64,000 bases of DNA from JABJAG01 sp965222215 (GCA_965222215.1 OZ244931.1:3534001-3598000), one strand, 5' to 3'; counted from the first letter of the stretch, positions 50,017-59,616 are shown. Notes: generated by a model not told the origin, from the sequence alone. Program-made: numbers and translations.

Positions 50017-51102
50017 ATGAATTTCGGAATCTTCAACCTGATGAACCGGCGGCATCCGTCGCAAACGGTGCTCCAGATCATCGCGGAAACGGTCGAACAG
50101 GTGCAACTGGCAGAGACCGCTGGCTTTGGGATTTCCTGGTTCACCGAGCACCATTTCTCGAACTACTCGCTCTCGCCATCACCTCTCATGATGATCGGGC
50201 ATGTCGCGCCCCAGACGCTGCGGATCAGGCTGGGCTCCGCCGTGGTGCTGCCCGCGCTCTACCATCCCGCCCGGCTGCTGGGCGAAATCTCCTTCGCCGA
50301 CTGCCTCGCCGAGGGCCGCCTCGTACTCGGGCTCGGCGCCGGCTACCAGGCCTACGAACTCGCCCGCTTCGGGGTCGACCTGGATGACGCGAGCGAGATC
50401 ACCAACGAGTGGATCGAATTCCTGTCCCAGGGGCTCGGCCAGGAATCCTTCGAATTTCACGGCAAGCACATCGACCTGCCGCAGACCTGGTTTACCGCCC
50501 GCCCCGCGCAACAGCCGGGGCCGGAAATCTGGATCGCGGGGAACAGCCCGGGCTCCCAGGCGCGTGCGGTGCGCGGAGACCGCCCGCTGTTCGTGTCCGG
50601 TTTCGGCCGCGACACCGACACCCTCGCCGGAATCCGCGCCGAGGCCGAACAGACATGGCGCGACGCCGGCAAGGACGCGAACGAGCTGAAATTCGGCACG
50701 CTCCGCTATTGCTTCGTGACCGACAGCAAGGACGAGGCCCTCGCCTTCGCGGAAAACGCGCGCTACCAGATCCGCCTGTCGCGCTACCTGCGCCGCGGTC
50801 AGACCTCTCTCGACGCGCCGTGGCTTCCCGAGGAACCCTTCGAGGACGAGATGTCGCCCGAGGACATCCTCGCCTGGAACCCGATCGGCGATGCCGAGAC
50901 GGTTGCCGAAAAACTGGTCGAGGAGATCGAACAGGTGCGCCCCGTCCATACCGCGCTCTACATGACCATGGGCGATACACCGCATGAATCCGCGCTCCGG
51001 TCGATCGAGCGGTTCGGCGACACGGTGATCCCGATGATCGAGAAACAGGTCGGCCCGCTGGTCACGGCCGGAACGCCGCTCGCCGCCCACGCGGCGGAGT
51101 AA
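50017..51102 (+). CDS. LLM-class (luciferase-like) flavin-dependent oxidoreductase
   Basis: This 361-residue protein matches the bacterial luciferase-like monooxygenases: MNFGIFNLMNRR, SWFTEHHFSNYSL (FTEHHF about 41-48), GSAVVLPALYHPARLLGEISFADCLAEGRLVLGLGAGY and WNPIGDAETVAEKLVEEIEQVRP. It uses reduced FMN (or F420) to oxidise an organic substrate. Substrate unknown. Alpha/beta hydrolase and DUF429-type genes follow within 10 bases and with an ATGA overlap, so this is one degradative operon. Confidence 0.9.
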   Translation: MNFGIFNLMNRRHPSQTVLQIIAETVEQVQLAETAGFGISWFTEHHFSNYSLSPSPLMMIGHVAPQTLRIRLGSAVVLPALYHPARLLGEISFADCLAEGRLVLGLGAGYQAYELARFGVDLDDASEITNEWIEFLSQGLGQESFEFHGKHIDLPQTWFTARPAQQPGPEIWIAGNSPGSQARAVRGDRPLFVSGFGRDTDTLAGIRAEAEQTWRDAGKDANELKFGTLRYCFVTDSKDEALAFAENARYQIRLSRYLRRGQTSLDAPWLPEEPFEDEMSPEDILAWNPIGDAETVAEKLVEEIEQVRPVHTALYMTMGDTPHESALRSIERFGDTVIPMIEKQVGPLVTAGTPLAAHAAE

Positions 51103-51108
51103 CCCGGT

Positions 51109-51927
51109 GTGATCGTCACCGCGAACGGAAACGACTTCGTCTGCCGGATCGACGGGCCGGACGACGCAAGCGACGATACGCCGTGGCTGACATTCTCGAA
51201 TTCCCTGAACACCAACCTGTCGCTGTGGGACGAACAGGCCGAGTTGCTGTCCAAGCGCTACCGCATCCTGCGCTACAACACCCGCGGCCATGACGGCACC
51301 GGCGCGCCGCCCGGCCCCTGGGATCTGGAAGACCTCGCCGCCGATATCATTGCCCTTTGGGACGAACTGGGCATCGCCCGAAGCCACTTCGTCGGTCTGT
51401 CCATCGGCGGCATGACCGGGCAGGCGCTGGCGCTCGGCTGGCCCGGGCGGATCGGCGCGTTCGTGCTTGCGGATACCCGCGCCGACTTCACCGGCGAGTT
51501 CGCCGAAACGGTCCCGAAACTGATCGACGCCGTCCGTAACGACGGCCTCGCGCCGCTGGTCGAGGCCATGCCCGGGCGCTGGTTCACCGACGACGTGCGA
51601 CGCCGCCAGCCCCACCTCGAAGCGCGCGCCCGCGACCTCATTGCATCGAACACGGTCGACGGCTACGTCGCTTGTGCCAGGGCGATGACCCGCCTCGACT
51701 TCATGGACAGGCTTCACGAGATCGAGTTGCGCACGCTTCTTATTTGCGGCGCGCAGGATATCGGCACGCCGCCCGAAGGCATGCGCGAAATGGCCCGGCG
51801 CATGCCGAACGCCACATATGTGGAAATCGACCCGGCCGGGCATTTATCGAACATCGAGAACCCGGCGGCTTTCCATGCCGCGCTGATCCCGTTTCTCGAA
51901 TCCTTCGACGGACCCGTCGGCGCATGA
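51109..51927 (+). CDS. Alpha/beta hydrolase (3-oxoadipate enol-lactonase-like)
   Basis: This 272-residue hydrolase has the nucleophile elbow GLSIGGMTG (Ser about 98), the oxyanion-side LTFSNSLNTNLSLWDEQ and a later LLICGAQDIGTPPEGM (Asp) and PAGHLSNIENP (His). The pattern NTRGHDGTG-SPPGPW fits the enol-lactonase (PcaD-like) group. GTG start with little ribosome binding site. Overlaps the next gene by four bases. Confidence 0.88.
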   Translation: MIVTANGNDFVCRIDGPDDASDDTPWLTFSNSLNTNLSLWDEQAELLSKRYRILRYNTRGHDGTGAPPGPWDLEDLAADIIALWDELGIARSHFVGLSIGGMTGQALALGWPGRIGAFVLADTRADFTGEFAETVPKLIDAVRNDGLAPLVEAMPGRWFTDDVRRRQPHLEARARDLIASNTVDGYVACARAMTRLDFMDRLHEIELRTLLICGAQDIGTPPEGMREMARRMPNATYVEIDPAGHLSNIENPAAFHAALIPFLESFDGPVGA

Positions 51928-52922
51928 ACGCGCTGGCGGTGAGGCCGGTCCCCTATCCGCCGTCGCTGGTTGCCCATGCCGACTGGTCGACCGACCCGCG
52001 CAAGCAGGCCATCGCGCGCGCCGTACGTCTCTCGGACGGCAGCTACGCCGCCATGGCGCCCGAGAGGGTGAGCGACCTGTCGGACCTGTTCACCAGGCTG
52101 CGCGCGGCGAGCGGGGCCGGCGGGACAGTTTTCATGGGGTTCGATTTCCCGCTGGGCCTGCCACGCGCCTACGCCAAGAACGCGCGCATCGACCGGTTCA
52201 TCGACGCGCTGGTCCGTTTCGGGCGCGCAAACTGGAAATCCTTCTACGAGCCCGCGACGACGGCGGAGGAAATCGGCCCGCGCCGGCCTTTCTATCCGAA
52301 CCGGCCCGGCGGGACACGACGCCAGCACCTGATCGACGCACTGGGCCTTGCGGGCGCAAACGAGCTGTTCCGCCGCTGCGATCACCCGACGGACCTGCGC
52401 GGAGCGGCGAACCCGATGTTCTGGACGCTCGGCGCGCAGCAGGTCGGCAAAGCCGCCATCTCGGGCTGGCGCGACCTGATCGCGCCGGCGGTGCGCAGCG
52501 AACCGGACGTGCGCCTGTGGCCCTTCGACGGGCGCCTCGCGGAACTGCTGGGCCGTCCCGGCATCACCGTTGCCGAGACCTATCCCGGCGAGGTGTACGG
52601 ACATCTGGGCCTGCAGATCGCGGCGTCGAACAAGTCGAAACTGAACCCGGCCCACCGCCGCGACGATGCGGACCGCCTGCTCGGCTGGGCCGCCGCCAAC
52701 AAAATCCGGCTGTCCGCCGCGCTGACCGCCGACATCCGCGACGGCTTCGGCGACGGCCCCGACGGCGAGGACCGGTTCGACGCCACGGTCGGGCTGTTCG
52801 GTATGCTGAACGTGGTGCTGGGCCACCGCGCGCCCGGTGAACCCAACGACCCGGTCGTGCGCCGCATAGAGGGATGGATCCTCGGGCTCGACGCCGGAAC
52901 CATCCGGCCGCGCGCCGATTGA
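51924..52922 (+). CDS. Hypothetical protein, DUF429-like
   Basis: The 332-residue protein has no strong signature I can name with certainty. MGFDFPLGLPRAYAKN at about 72-87 resembles the acidic 'D.P.G' start of RNase-H-like DUF429 proteins. AETYPGEVYGHLGLQ and DDADRLLGWAAA occur later. Co-translated with the hydrolase (ATGA). It has no transmembrane segment or signal peptide. Role unknown. Confidence 0.55.
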   Translation: MNALAVRPVPYPPSLVAHADWSTDPRKQAIARAVRLSDGSYAAMAPERVSDLSDLFTRLRAASGAGGTVFMGFDFPLGLPRAYAKNARIDRFIDALVRFGRANWKSFYEPATTAEEIGPRRPFYPNRPGGTRRQHLIDALGLAGANELFRRCDHPTDLRGAANPMFWTLGAQQVGKAAISGWRDLIAPAVRSEPDVRLWPFDGRLAELLGRPGITVAETYPGEVYGHLGLQIAASNKSKLNPAHRRDDADRLLGWAAANKIRLSAALTADIRDGFGDGPDGEDRFDATVGLFGMLNVVLGHRAPGEPNDPVVRRIEGWILGLDAGTIRPRAD

Positions 52923-52976
52923 ACACGACCTGCCCGAACGCTAGAACCGCAAGACATCAACACTGGAGACACGAAC

Positions 52977-53738
52977 ATGGACGTCAACGGCAAGGCTGCG
53001 ATCATCACGGGCGGCGGATCGGGTATCGGCGCGGAGGTCGCGCGCCACTGCGCCAGGGCGGGCATGAAGGTCTCGCTGCTGGACGTGAACATGGACGGCG
53101 CCAACGCCATTGCCGACGAGATCGGCGGGACCGCCGTCGAATGCGATGTCACCAGCGCCGAGAGCGCCGAGGCGGCCATCGCGGCCGCGCGCGACGCCAA
53201 CGGCGTTGCCAGCCTGCTGGTCAACTGCGCCGGCATCGCCACACCGGGCCGCATCGTGGGGCGCAACGGGCCGCTCCCGCTGGAAATCTACGCCTCGGTC
53301 ATCCAGGTGAACCTGATCGGTTCGTTCAACATGATCCGGCTGTTCGGGGCAGACCTGTACGGCACCGACCCGATGGAGGACGGCGAGCGCGGCCTGATCG
53401 TGAACACGGCCTCGGTTGCCGCCACGGAAGGCCAGATCGGCCAGGCGGCCTATGCATCGTCGAAGGGCGGCATCGTCTCGCTCACGCTGGTCGCTGCGCG
53501 CGAGTTCGCGTCCCAGGGCATCCGGGTGAACACCATCGCCCCGGGCCTGATCGACACCCCGATGATGGCGGGCCTGCCCGACGAGGCACGCGCGAGCCTC
53601 GCCGAACAGCCCGAATTCCCCAAGCGCCTCGGCCACCCCGCGGAATACGCCAAGCTCGTCATGCATATGTGCGACAACGTGCTGATCAACGGTGCCGTCC
53701 TGCGCCTCGACGGCGCGCTGCGCATGGCCGCGCGGTAG
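52977..53738 (+). CDS. SDR-family oxidoreductase (3-hydroxyacyl-CoA dehydrogenase type 2-like)
   Basis: This 253-residue classical short-chain dehydrogenase has the TGXXXGIG motif as TGGGSGIG (residues 11-18), NCAGIA at about 84, and the catalytic YASSKGG near residue 160 with the active-site Ser upstream. The overall layout resembles HSD17B10-type 3-hydroxyacyl-CoA dehydrogenases, which fits a role with the CoA transferase and oxidoreductase genes nearby (inference). Cofactor NAD(H) by the Asp after strand 2 (LLDVNMDGAN). Start has GGAGACACGAAC upstream. Confidence 0.92.
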   Translation: MDVNGKAAIITGGGSGIGAEVARHCARAGMKVSLLDVNMDGANAIADEIGGTAVECDVTSAESAEAAIAAARDANGVASLLVNCAGIATPGRIVGRNGPLPLEIYASVIQVNLIGSFNMIRLFGADLYGTDPMEDGERGLIVNTASVAATEGQIGQAAYASSKGGIVSLTLVAAREFASQGIRVNTIAPGLIDTPMMAGLPDEARASLAEQPEFPKRLGHPAEYAKLVMHMCDNVLINGAVLRLDGALRMAAR

Positions 53739-53764
53739 GCGTAGGCGCAATCCCGCCCGACCGT

Positions 53765-54352
53765 TCAGCGCGGCGGGCGGTCATGGGTGAAGATGAAGTC
53801 CCGGCCGGGCGCGGCGCGGTGGCAGGCGATGCAGCCCTGATCGGCGCCCTTGGCCACCTTGCCGGCGAGTTTGGTGTGCTTCTGGTTTTCCAGAACCGTC
53901 CCGCCCGGCCCGTACTTGACCCAGAACCAGTCACCGTTGGCGGGGTCGTAGCCGGCCTCGCGTTCGAACATCACGGTGATCGAATCCAGGTTCTCGCGCG
54001 GGTTTGTATAGACACTCGATACGGTGGCGTTCCTGCCGCGATAGTTCTTCTTGACGATCGCGCGCCCGGTCCGGCCATCGACGGTGATGTCCCGTTCGAG
54101 ATTGATAAGAATGCTGCCGTGCGGTTCCGTGCCTTTGTAGGGGCGCGCCACAATGCTTCCCGGCCCGACCAGGGCGGCCTCGCCAAGCGTATCCCAAAGG
54201 GTTTCCGCAAACGCGATATCCTCGCTGCTGCCGAACGGCGGTTTCGTCTGCTCGTCCTGCGCCAGTGTCGCCTGTCCTGACAAAACTGTCGCCCCGGCAA
54301 CGGCCGCTACGACAGCGAGATTTCTCAAACCTTCGCCTGGCTGTTTCCGCAT
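53765..54352 (-). CDS. Cytochrome P460-family periplasmic haem protein
   Basis: The 195-residue protein has a signal peptide (about 1-31, cleavage near LAQDE) and the P460 pattern: a central beta-rich body (GSILINLERDITVDGRT…, NGDWFWVKYGP) and a C-terminal GCIACHRAAPGRDFIFTH with the CXXCH haem site. P460 cytochromes oxidise hydroxylamine or hydrazine in nitrifiers; most bacterial relatives have unknown roles. No signature for the Lys crosslink can be confirmed by eye. It is the last gene of the stress cluster. Confidence 0.85.
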   Translation of the reverse strand: MRKQPGEGLRNLAVVAAVAGATVLSGQATLAQDEQTKPPFGSSEDIAFAETLWDTLGEAALVGPGSIVARPYKGTEPHGSILINLERDITVDGRTGRAIVKKNYRGRNATVSSVYTNPRENLDSITVMFEREAGYDPANGDWFWVKYGPGGTVLENQKHTKLAGKVAKGADQGCIACHRAAPGRDFIFTHDRPPR

Positions 54353-54458
54353 AAGGCATCTCTCCTGATGAAGTTCGGGTTCGTCTTCAAATCAGAAACG
54401 CTCGGACGGAACCGCCGTTCGCGGGCCTCGCAGGAACGTGTTCGCGTTGTGATGGAGC

Positions 54459-56939
54459 TCAGACGAGCAGCCGATTCCAGTTCCCGTAGCGGATCGAAAC
54501 GTCGCCGCGCGGAAGCGAGAGAAGGACCAGCGCCACGCCGCACACGACGGCCGACACGGTTGCCGCTGTCCCGGCCTCGACGAGCAGGGGCATGGCCGCA
54601 AGAGCGATGCCGCAGGGGAGAATCAGCAGCCGGACCGAGCGGGCCGTATGAGCCAGCGCGATCACCGCGATGGTCACAACCAGCGCGCCGATCAGGTGAT
54701 CCGCGTTCGCCATCGTACCGTCCGTGCCCAACGTCGCGCGCGTGAACATCAGCCAGATTCCGATCGCGACGCAGAGCACCAGGTTCCACGGCAGCCCGAC
54801 ACCGCCGGTCCACATGCCGACGACCACGTCGCCCGCGCGCCGGATTTCGAAATCGGCCGGCTCCGCCGCGCGCTCGGCTTCCTCGTCCACCTCGTCCGTA
54901 TCACCCACCAGGAACACGCGGATGAGACTGCGGCCCGCGCGCTTGCGGCGCGCAAGAAACTGCCCTGTCGCGACCAGTTCATCGAACGAATAGGGAATCT
55001 GGATCAGCATCGCGGCCGCCGCGATCAGGCACAGGGTGCACCACGTCCCGATCACGATCGGCTGGATCACGATGAACACGATCGACACGGCGCCCAGCGG
55101 CACGATCATGAGGCCGAACAGGAAGACCAGCCACGGCATCGTCCGCCATCTCCGCGACGACCCCATCAGCCCGGTCAGGATTTCGAGCATATATGTGAGC
55201 GCACCCAGTCCGGCGTCGGGCACCGGCCAGGCCTCCGATACCTCGGAGGTGATGATGTCTTCGGTGCCGTTCTTCTTGGGCACCGTGCCGGCGAAAAAGG
55301 GATCCCACACGGCGTCGATATGCCCGAGCTGATAGGCCGCCATGTAGTGCGAAATGTGGAATCCCACGAATGCGAGCAGAATGATCGGCGCGCGCTGCGA
55401 CCAGCTCGATGGGTTGAACTCCCAGCCAGGCGGAACCGTCGGTCCCGTGCGCGCCGCTACCGCGCTCACGCCGGGGGCGGGACGCACGACGACCGACAAC
55501 GCAATGACCAGCGCGCCGACCAGCGTGCCGTTGAGATAACCCGCCGCACTCGGCGTCCAGAACACGAGCGGCGCGAACATCAGCCAGACACCAACCAGCG
55601 CGATCGCCCAGCGCACCAGCGCGAAACGGGCGTCGAGCGCCAGCACCGACAGCCCGATCAGGACAGCACCCGACACCAGGTCGCTCCAGAACAGCCCTCC
55701 CATCTCGTAGCCGAAGGTCAGCGGCCCGGTGATCAGCCAGGTGCCAAGGCCGATATTCAGGAAATGCGCCCACAGGCCTTTTGCATGCTGCCGGCGAAAT
55801 GCCGCGCGGTGCCCGGTGAGGAGTTCGTGAGGATTTTCGTCGGTCTCGTTCGCCGCCTGTATCCAGCGCGGTGGGGTAATCCCATTGGCCTCGTACCAGC
55901 CATGAGGATCGTCCTTCAGCGCCGCCACCAGATCCGGCAGCGCGTCTTCGAGACGGTGTTCCGGCGTCCATCCGAGACGGTCGCGCGCCCGAGAAATATC
56001 GAGCGCATAGTGATCGTCGGCAAGGTCGATCATGAAGGCGCGAATGAACGGTTTTTCGCCCTGGTCGATGACATCCGGAACGATCGGTTCGGAGGCCGCC
56101 TCGACCCGCGCGCCCAGTTTCGCGACCGGTTCTGGCACCGTGAGCGTGCGCCAGTCCTCCTCATCGTGAATCAGCCGGGCCAGCGTCTGCTGCAGCGCGC
56201 CGTAGCTGATCGCCTCCGGCTCGCCGATCAGGAACGTCGGGTTGTCGTCGAGGTCGGCGCGGCGATCGATCACCCGTTCGAAGGCGTCGAGCATGTCGTC
56301 AAGATGCAACATCGCCTGGCCGGCGTGCATGTTGCCCGCATAGAGATGCGCCTTGATCGAGCGTTCGTAGACGCGCGCGATCTGGTGCGACAGTGTGGGG
56401 ACCGCCGTCCGGTCGTCATAGAGTCCGGCTAGGTGCAGCAGGACATAGGGCACCTCCCCGCTCTCGTCCCGGATGACCGCCTCGGTCTTCGCCTTCGACT
56501 CGGGATAGGCCCATTGGGGATCGATGGCGGTGTCTTCGTCGATGCGCTCGCCGGGCCGTCCGGGACCGTGGACCAGCATGGTGCCGGAATAGACAAACTG
56601 TTCGACGTCGAAATCCCGGAGTTGCCGCAGCACCCGGCGCGTGCCCTCCACGTTCACGGTCTCGTAGAGCGGCGAATCCTCACCGGTAAAATCGAAATAG
56701 GCGGCCAGATGAACGACGGACGCTAGGCCCGCACCGTGCCGGTCCCGAATCTTGCGGAACGCGAGTTCGACCGACTCGTCCGACGTAAGATCGAAGTGAA
56801 GCGAATCGTCGACAGTGTCGGCCTCGATCTGATCGAGACCGACGACCGTGTAGCGGTCCGAAAGCCGCGCGGCGAGCCGCGAGCCGATTCGGCCGGCCGC
56901 GCCCGTGATGACGACCACTGGTTTGTCCGCTTTCGCCAT
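54459..56939 (-). CDS. NAD-dependent epimerase / SPW / VKOR multidomain membrane protein
   Basis: The 826-residue protein joins three modules. Residues 1-330: an extended SDR epimerase with VITGAAGRIGSRL (10-22) and a WAYPESKAK active site (about 145). Middle: SPW-repeat-like helices (ALVGVWLMFAPLVFW). Around 600-650: a VKOR helix bundle with the WCTLC active site (C634, C637). It ends with more SPW-like helices. VKOR reduces quinones to drive disulfide formation. The combination of a soluble nucleotide-sugar-type SDR with a disulfide-forming membrane module is unusual. Likely senses or repairs redox/envelope stress. Lies with ferritin-like and universal stress genes. Confidence 0.8.
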   Translation of the reverse strand: MAKADKPVVVITGAAGRIGSRLAARLSDRYTVVGLDQIEADTVDDSLHFDLTSDESVELAFRKIRDRHGAGLASVVHLAAYFDFTGEDSPLYETVNVEGTRRVLRQLRDFDVEQFVYSGTMLVHGPGRPGERIDEDTAIDPQWAYPESKAKTEAVIRDESGEVPYVLLHLAGLYDDRTAVPTLSHQIARVYERSIKAHLYAGNMHAGQAMLHLDDMLDAFERVIDRRADLDDNPTFLIGEPEAISYGALQQTLARLIHDEEDWRTLTVPEPVAKLGARVEAASEPIVPDVIDQGEKPFIRAFMIDLADDHYALDISRARDRLGWTPEHRLEDALPDLVAALKDDPHGWYEANGITPPRWIQAANETDENPHELLTGHRAAFRRQHAKGLWAHFLNIGLGTWLITGPLTFGYEMGGLFWSDLVSGAVLIGLSVLALDARFALVRWAIALVGVWLMFAPLVFWTPSAAGYLNGTLVGALVIALSVVVRPAPGVSAVAARTGPTVPPGWEFNPSSWSQRAPIILLAFVGFHISHYMAAYQLGHIDAVWDPFFAGTVPKKNGTEDIITSEVSEAWPVPDAGLGALTYMLEILTGLMGSSRRWRTMPWLVFLFGLMIVPLGAVSIVFIVIQPIVIGTWCTLCLIAAAAMLIQIPYSFDELVATGQFLARRKRAGRSLIRVFLVGDTDEVDEEAERAAEPADFEIRRAGDVVVGMWTGGVGLPWNLVLCVAIGIWLMFTRATLGTDGTMANADHLIGALVVTIAVIALAHTARSVRLLILPCGIALAAMPLLVEAGTAATVSAVVCGVALVLLSLPRGDVSIRYGNWNRLLV

Positions 56940-57045
56940 TCAATCCCGCGGGACAGGGTTCCAACAGCACCAACGCGCTGTCGCAAAAATTGTTTCGTGC
57001 ACGGGAAACCGCACGCACGAAATCGCATGGGCGCAGCCCGCGTCG

Positions 57046-57588
57046 TCAGGCCGCCGCTTCCATGTTTTCGAGCAGGCCCGCCAGGTCATCGGCGTGCTCC
57101 TCCTCCTGCTGGAGGATGTCCTCGATCATGCGCCGGGTCGTGGTGTCGTCGTCGCCGAGCCAGCGGACGATCTCGGAGTAGGTTTCGACCGCCACCCGCT
57201 CGGCCACGAGGTCCTCGACGATCATCTCCCTTAGCGTTTCCTGGGAGCCGTACTCGGCATGCGAGCGCGAATACAACCCTTCCGGATTCAGGTTCGGATT
57301 CCCACCGAGCTGTGTGATTCGTTCGGCCACGCGGTCGGCATGTTCCTGTTCTTCCTGCGCGTGTTCCAGAAACTCTTCCGCCGCCACCTCCGCCTTGATG
57401 CCGCTGGCCATGTAGTAGTGATTCTTGTACCGCAGGACGCAGACAATCTCGGTCGCGAGAATCTCCTGCAACACATCGATGACCTGTTCCCGGTCCGCCC
57501 GATAGGCATCGGTCACAGCGCCGTCCATCATCTTCTCCCGCGCTCGGGCACGGATGGCTTCGATATCGGCTTTGAATGGTTCCTTCAT
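57046..57588 (-). CDS. Ferritin-like (bacterioferritin-type) protein
   Basis: This 180-residue four-helix protein has the Glu/His pattern of a diiron ferritin: EILATEIVCVLRYKNHYYMASG (E in helix A), HAQEEQEHADRVAERI (EEXXH) and helix D EEEHADDLAGLLEN. Such proteins oxidise and store iron or protect DNA. It starts with GAGGG eight bases upstream. Together with the universal stress and SDR-SPW-VKOR genes it forms a minus-strand stress cluster. Confidence 0.88.
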   Translation of the reverse strand: MKEPFKADIEAIRARAREKMMDGAVTDAYRADREQVIDVLQEILATEIVCVLRYKNHYYMASGIKAEVAAEEFLEHAQEEQEHADRVAERITQLGGNPNLNPEGLYSRSHAEYGSQETLREMIVEDLVAERVAVETYSEIVRWLGDDDTTTRRMIEDILQQEEEHADDLAGLLENMEAAA

Positions 57589-57694
57589 TATCAATCCCTC
57601 TGTTCGGGTTCGGATTTCGCATTCCGCAGTCGGCCCGCGTCTGCCCCGGGCTTCAGCACCCTGCGCAGAATCCCGGTGACAACCGCATTCTGCA

Positions 57695-58549
57695 TCAGTG
57701 CGCCATAAGGACGGGAACGGTGGACTTGTGGAGCACCGTCTGCGTGGCGCCACCGAAGATGAACTCCCGCAATCGGCTTTGTCCGAATGCACCCATCACG
57801 ATCAGGTTCGCATCGTGCTCCGCTGCCACGGACAGGAGTACCTCGCCCGCCTCGTCTTGGCCTTCTTTCGAAATCGTCTCGGCATCCACGCCGTGGCGGG
57901 CCAGCGCACGGGCCGGTTGTTCGAGATCGTGCGATTCTCCGGCCCCCACAACAATCAGGTCCGACGCCCGGCCCAGCAGCGGCAATGCGTCGTGCAGGGC
58001 CCGAGCCGCCTGAGCGCTCGCGTTCCAGCCGACAATGGCAGCCTCGCGAACGGAAAGATCTGCATCGGGGTTCTCCGGGACAAGCAGGACCGGCCGTCCT
58101 GTATCGAAAAGCAGCGTTTCGGCGGCCTGCCAGGCGCCAGGCGAACCCTCTTCTCCGGGCAGGGCCGCCACGCACAGATCCGCGACACGCGCCGGCATGA
58201 GACCAACCTCTCCGAAACGCCCTTCCACTTCCGTGAAACGGCATGTGGCCTTGTCATCGGGACCAGGAACGTCGACACGGGAAATATCTCCGGTGGACGC
58301 ATCGAAATTTTCTCGCGCGCGGGCGGCGCGATCCTGAAGCCGCTCTGCCTCGGCTTCGATCGTCATCCCGGCCACGGAAGGCAGTCCGCCCGCCGCCGCC
58401 GTGACCGAAACGATATCTTCCGCTCTCGGGACGACATGTATGACGTCGAGATGCGCGTGAAACTCCTCCGCTATCAACGCAGCAGTCCGCGCGACGGAGA
58501 CGTCTGTCGAATCTCCGGCCAGAACGCTCGAAATGTACTTCAGGGTCAT
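57695..58549 (-). CDS. Universal stress protein (two-domain UspA)
   Basis: The 284-residue protein carries two UspA folds. The N-terminal half is MTLKYISSVLAGDSTDVSVARTAALIAEEF. The C-terminal half ends LIVMGAFGQSRLREFIFGGATQTVLHKSTVPVLMAH with the G-2X-G-9X-G-(S/T) ATP-binding pattern. Start at 58549 follows GAGGAGG. A strong start for the three-gene cluster that ends with the SDR-SPW-VKOR gene. Confidence 0.88.
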   Translation of the reverse strand: MTLKYISSVLAGDSTDVSVARTAALIAEEFHAHLDVIHVVPRAEDIVSVTAAAGGLPSVAGMTIEAEAERLQDRAARARENFDASTGDISRVDVPGPDDKATCRFTEVEGRFGEVGLMPARVADLCVAALPGEEGSPGAWQAAETLLFDTGRPVLLVPENPDADLSVREAAIVGWNASAQAARALHDALPLLGRASDLIVVGAGESHDLEQPARALARHGVDAETISKEGQDEAGEVLLSVAAEHDANLIVMGAFGQSRLREFIFGGATQTVLHKSTVPVLMAH

Positions 58550-58726
58550 GGAACCCTCCTCTCGGGTATTAAACGCGCCCACAGGCAAAAAGGTTCGTCG
58601 AAAAAGTCGCTTCGCGCCCTACGACTCCTGAAACGAGACGTCGGGAGACGTGCGGCGCGGTGCGCGCAGGAAAGCACGGACGGCGCACGCGGCGGACAGC
58701 CGCATCGACAACTTTTCGGAAGTCCC

Positions 58727-59017
58727 CTAGACGGCGACGTCGTCCATGAACTTTGCCAGTTCGAAATCCAGGTCGGTCAGGCCGCCGGCGTCGTGGGTGG
58801 ACAGGGTGACATCCACCTTGTTCCACACGTTGAACCATTCGGGGTGGTGGTCCATCGCCTCCGCCTTCAGCGCGGCCCGGCTCATGAAACCGAATGCCTC
58901 GTTGAAGTCGGCGAACTCGAACGTCTTGGCGATGGCTTCACGGCCCTCGACAAGGTCCCAGCCGTTGAGCTTCAACAGCGCTTCGTCACGCGCGTTCACA
59001 TCGAGTTTTTCAGCCAT
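58727..59017 (-). CDS. phhB: Pterin-4a-carbinolamine dehydratase
   Basis: This 96-residue protein matches PCD/DCoH: AEAMDHHPEWFNVWNKVDVTLSTHDAGGLTDLD in the core, with the catalytic His pair HHPEW. It regenerates the pterin cofactor of aromatic hydroxylases. The start at 59017 is chosen for length; an ATG earlier lies in the non-coding 5' part. Divergent from the metallopeptidase gene. Confidence 0.93.
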   Translation of the reverse strand: MAEKLDVNARDEALLKLNGWDLVEGREAIAKTFEFADFNEAFGFMSRAALKAEAMDHHPEWFNVWNKVDVTLSTHDAGGLTDLDFELAKFMDDVAV

Positions 59018-59102
59018 GACGCATCCATTCGTCGGGGTTGGTTCGGGCGACAAGCGTGCCGCCTGATTGCAGAACGATCAAGCGCCCCTATATGTTCGGG
59101 AC

Positions 59103-59510
59103 ATGGCCGCCACCGCAAAACACGAAACCGCGCCGACCCTCGCCGATATCGAGGCACTGGCCGGAGAAGCTTTCGCGACGATCCCGCGTGCGCTGTCCCA
59201 GCACGTGGACGGTGTTTCAATCCGGGTGACGGATTTCCCCGACGACGAGACCATGGAAGAAATGGATCTCGAGAGCCCGTTCGATATCCTGGGCCTTTAT
59301 GTGGGTGTCAGCCTCGACCAGAAATCGGTCGGCGACACACCGACCGATATCGACCGAATCTATCTCTACCGCCGCCCCATGCTCGACTACTGGTGCGAGA
59401 CCGGCGAGGACCTCTACAGCCTCGTCCGCCATGTGCTGATCCACGAGATCGGCCATCATTTCGGATTCTCCGACGACGACATGGACCGGATCGAGGCCGG
59501 CGCGAACTGA
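59103..59510 (+). CDS. Zincin-like metallopeptidase family protein
   Basis: This 135-residue soluble protein has the zinc motif HEIGHHFGFSDDDMDRIE at about 117-134 (HEXXH plus a downstream Asp) and FDILGLYVGVSLDQKS in the middle, matching the short DUF1025-type metallopeptidases. Substrate unknown. Start ATG at 59103 has GGGAC upstream; a longer form with TTG at 59067 is possible. Confidence 0.85.
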   Translation: MAATAKHETAPTLADIEALAGEAFATIPRALSQHVDGVSIRVTDFPDDETMEEMDLESPFDILGLYVGVSLDQKSVGDTPTDIDRIYLYRRPMLDYWCETGEDLYSLVRHVLIHEIGHHFGFSDDDMDRIEAGAN

Positions 59511-59525
59511 CCGATCTGATTGAGC

Positions 59526-59590
59526 CCTCATCCTGAGATTGTCGAAGGACGAGGGTGGTATCTTCATACTTCGACAGGCTCAGCATGAGG
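59526..59590. repeat. Inverted-repeat element
   Basis: CCTCATCCTGAG and CTCAGCATGAGG flank GTCGAAG and CTTCGAC arms, making a long imperfect hairpin between the peptidase and the uracil-DNA-glycosylase genes. It is of a common alphaproteobacterial repeat type and unrelated to the CGTCATTGCGA repeats. Confidence 0.7.
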
Positions 59591-59616
59591 ATGTTTCGAC
59601 GCCTGAGACGTCCCTT

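Noticed and set aside
54648..56432. Plus-strand open frame of 594 codons over the SDR-SPW-VKOR gene
   Set aside because: Very Arg/His-rich without any domain; the opposite strand has clear SDR and VKOR motifs.
57698..59536. Plus-strand open frame of 612 codons over the stress cluster
   Set aside because: Spans the UspA, intergenic and PhhB regions antisense; no domain, and it swallows two real gene boundaries.
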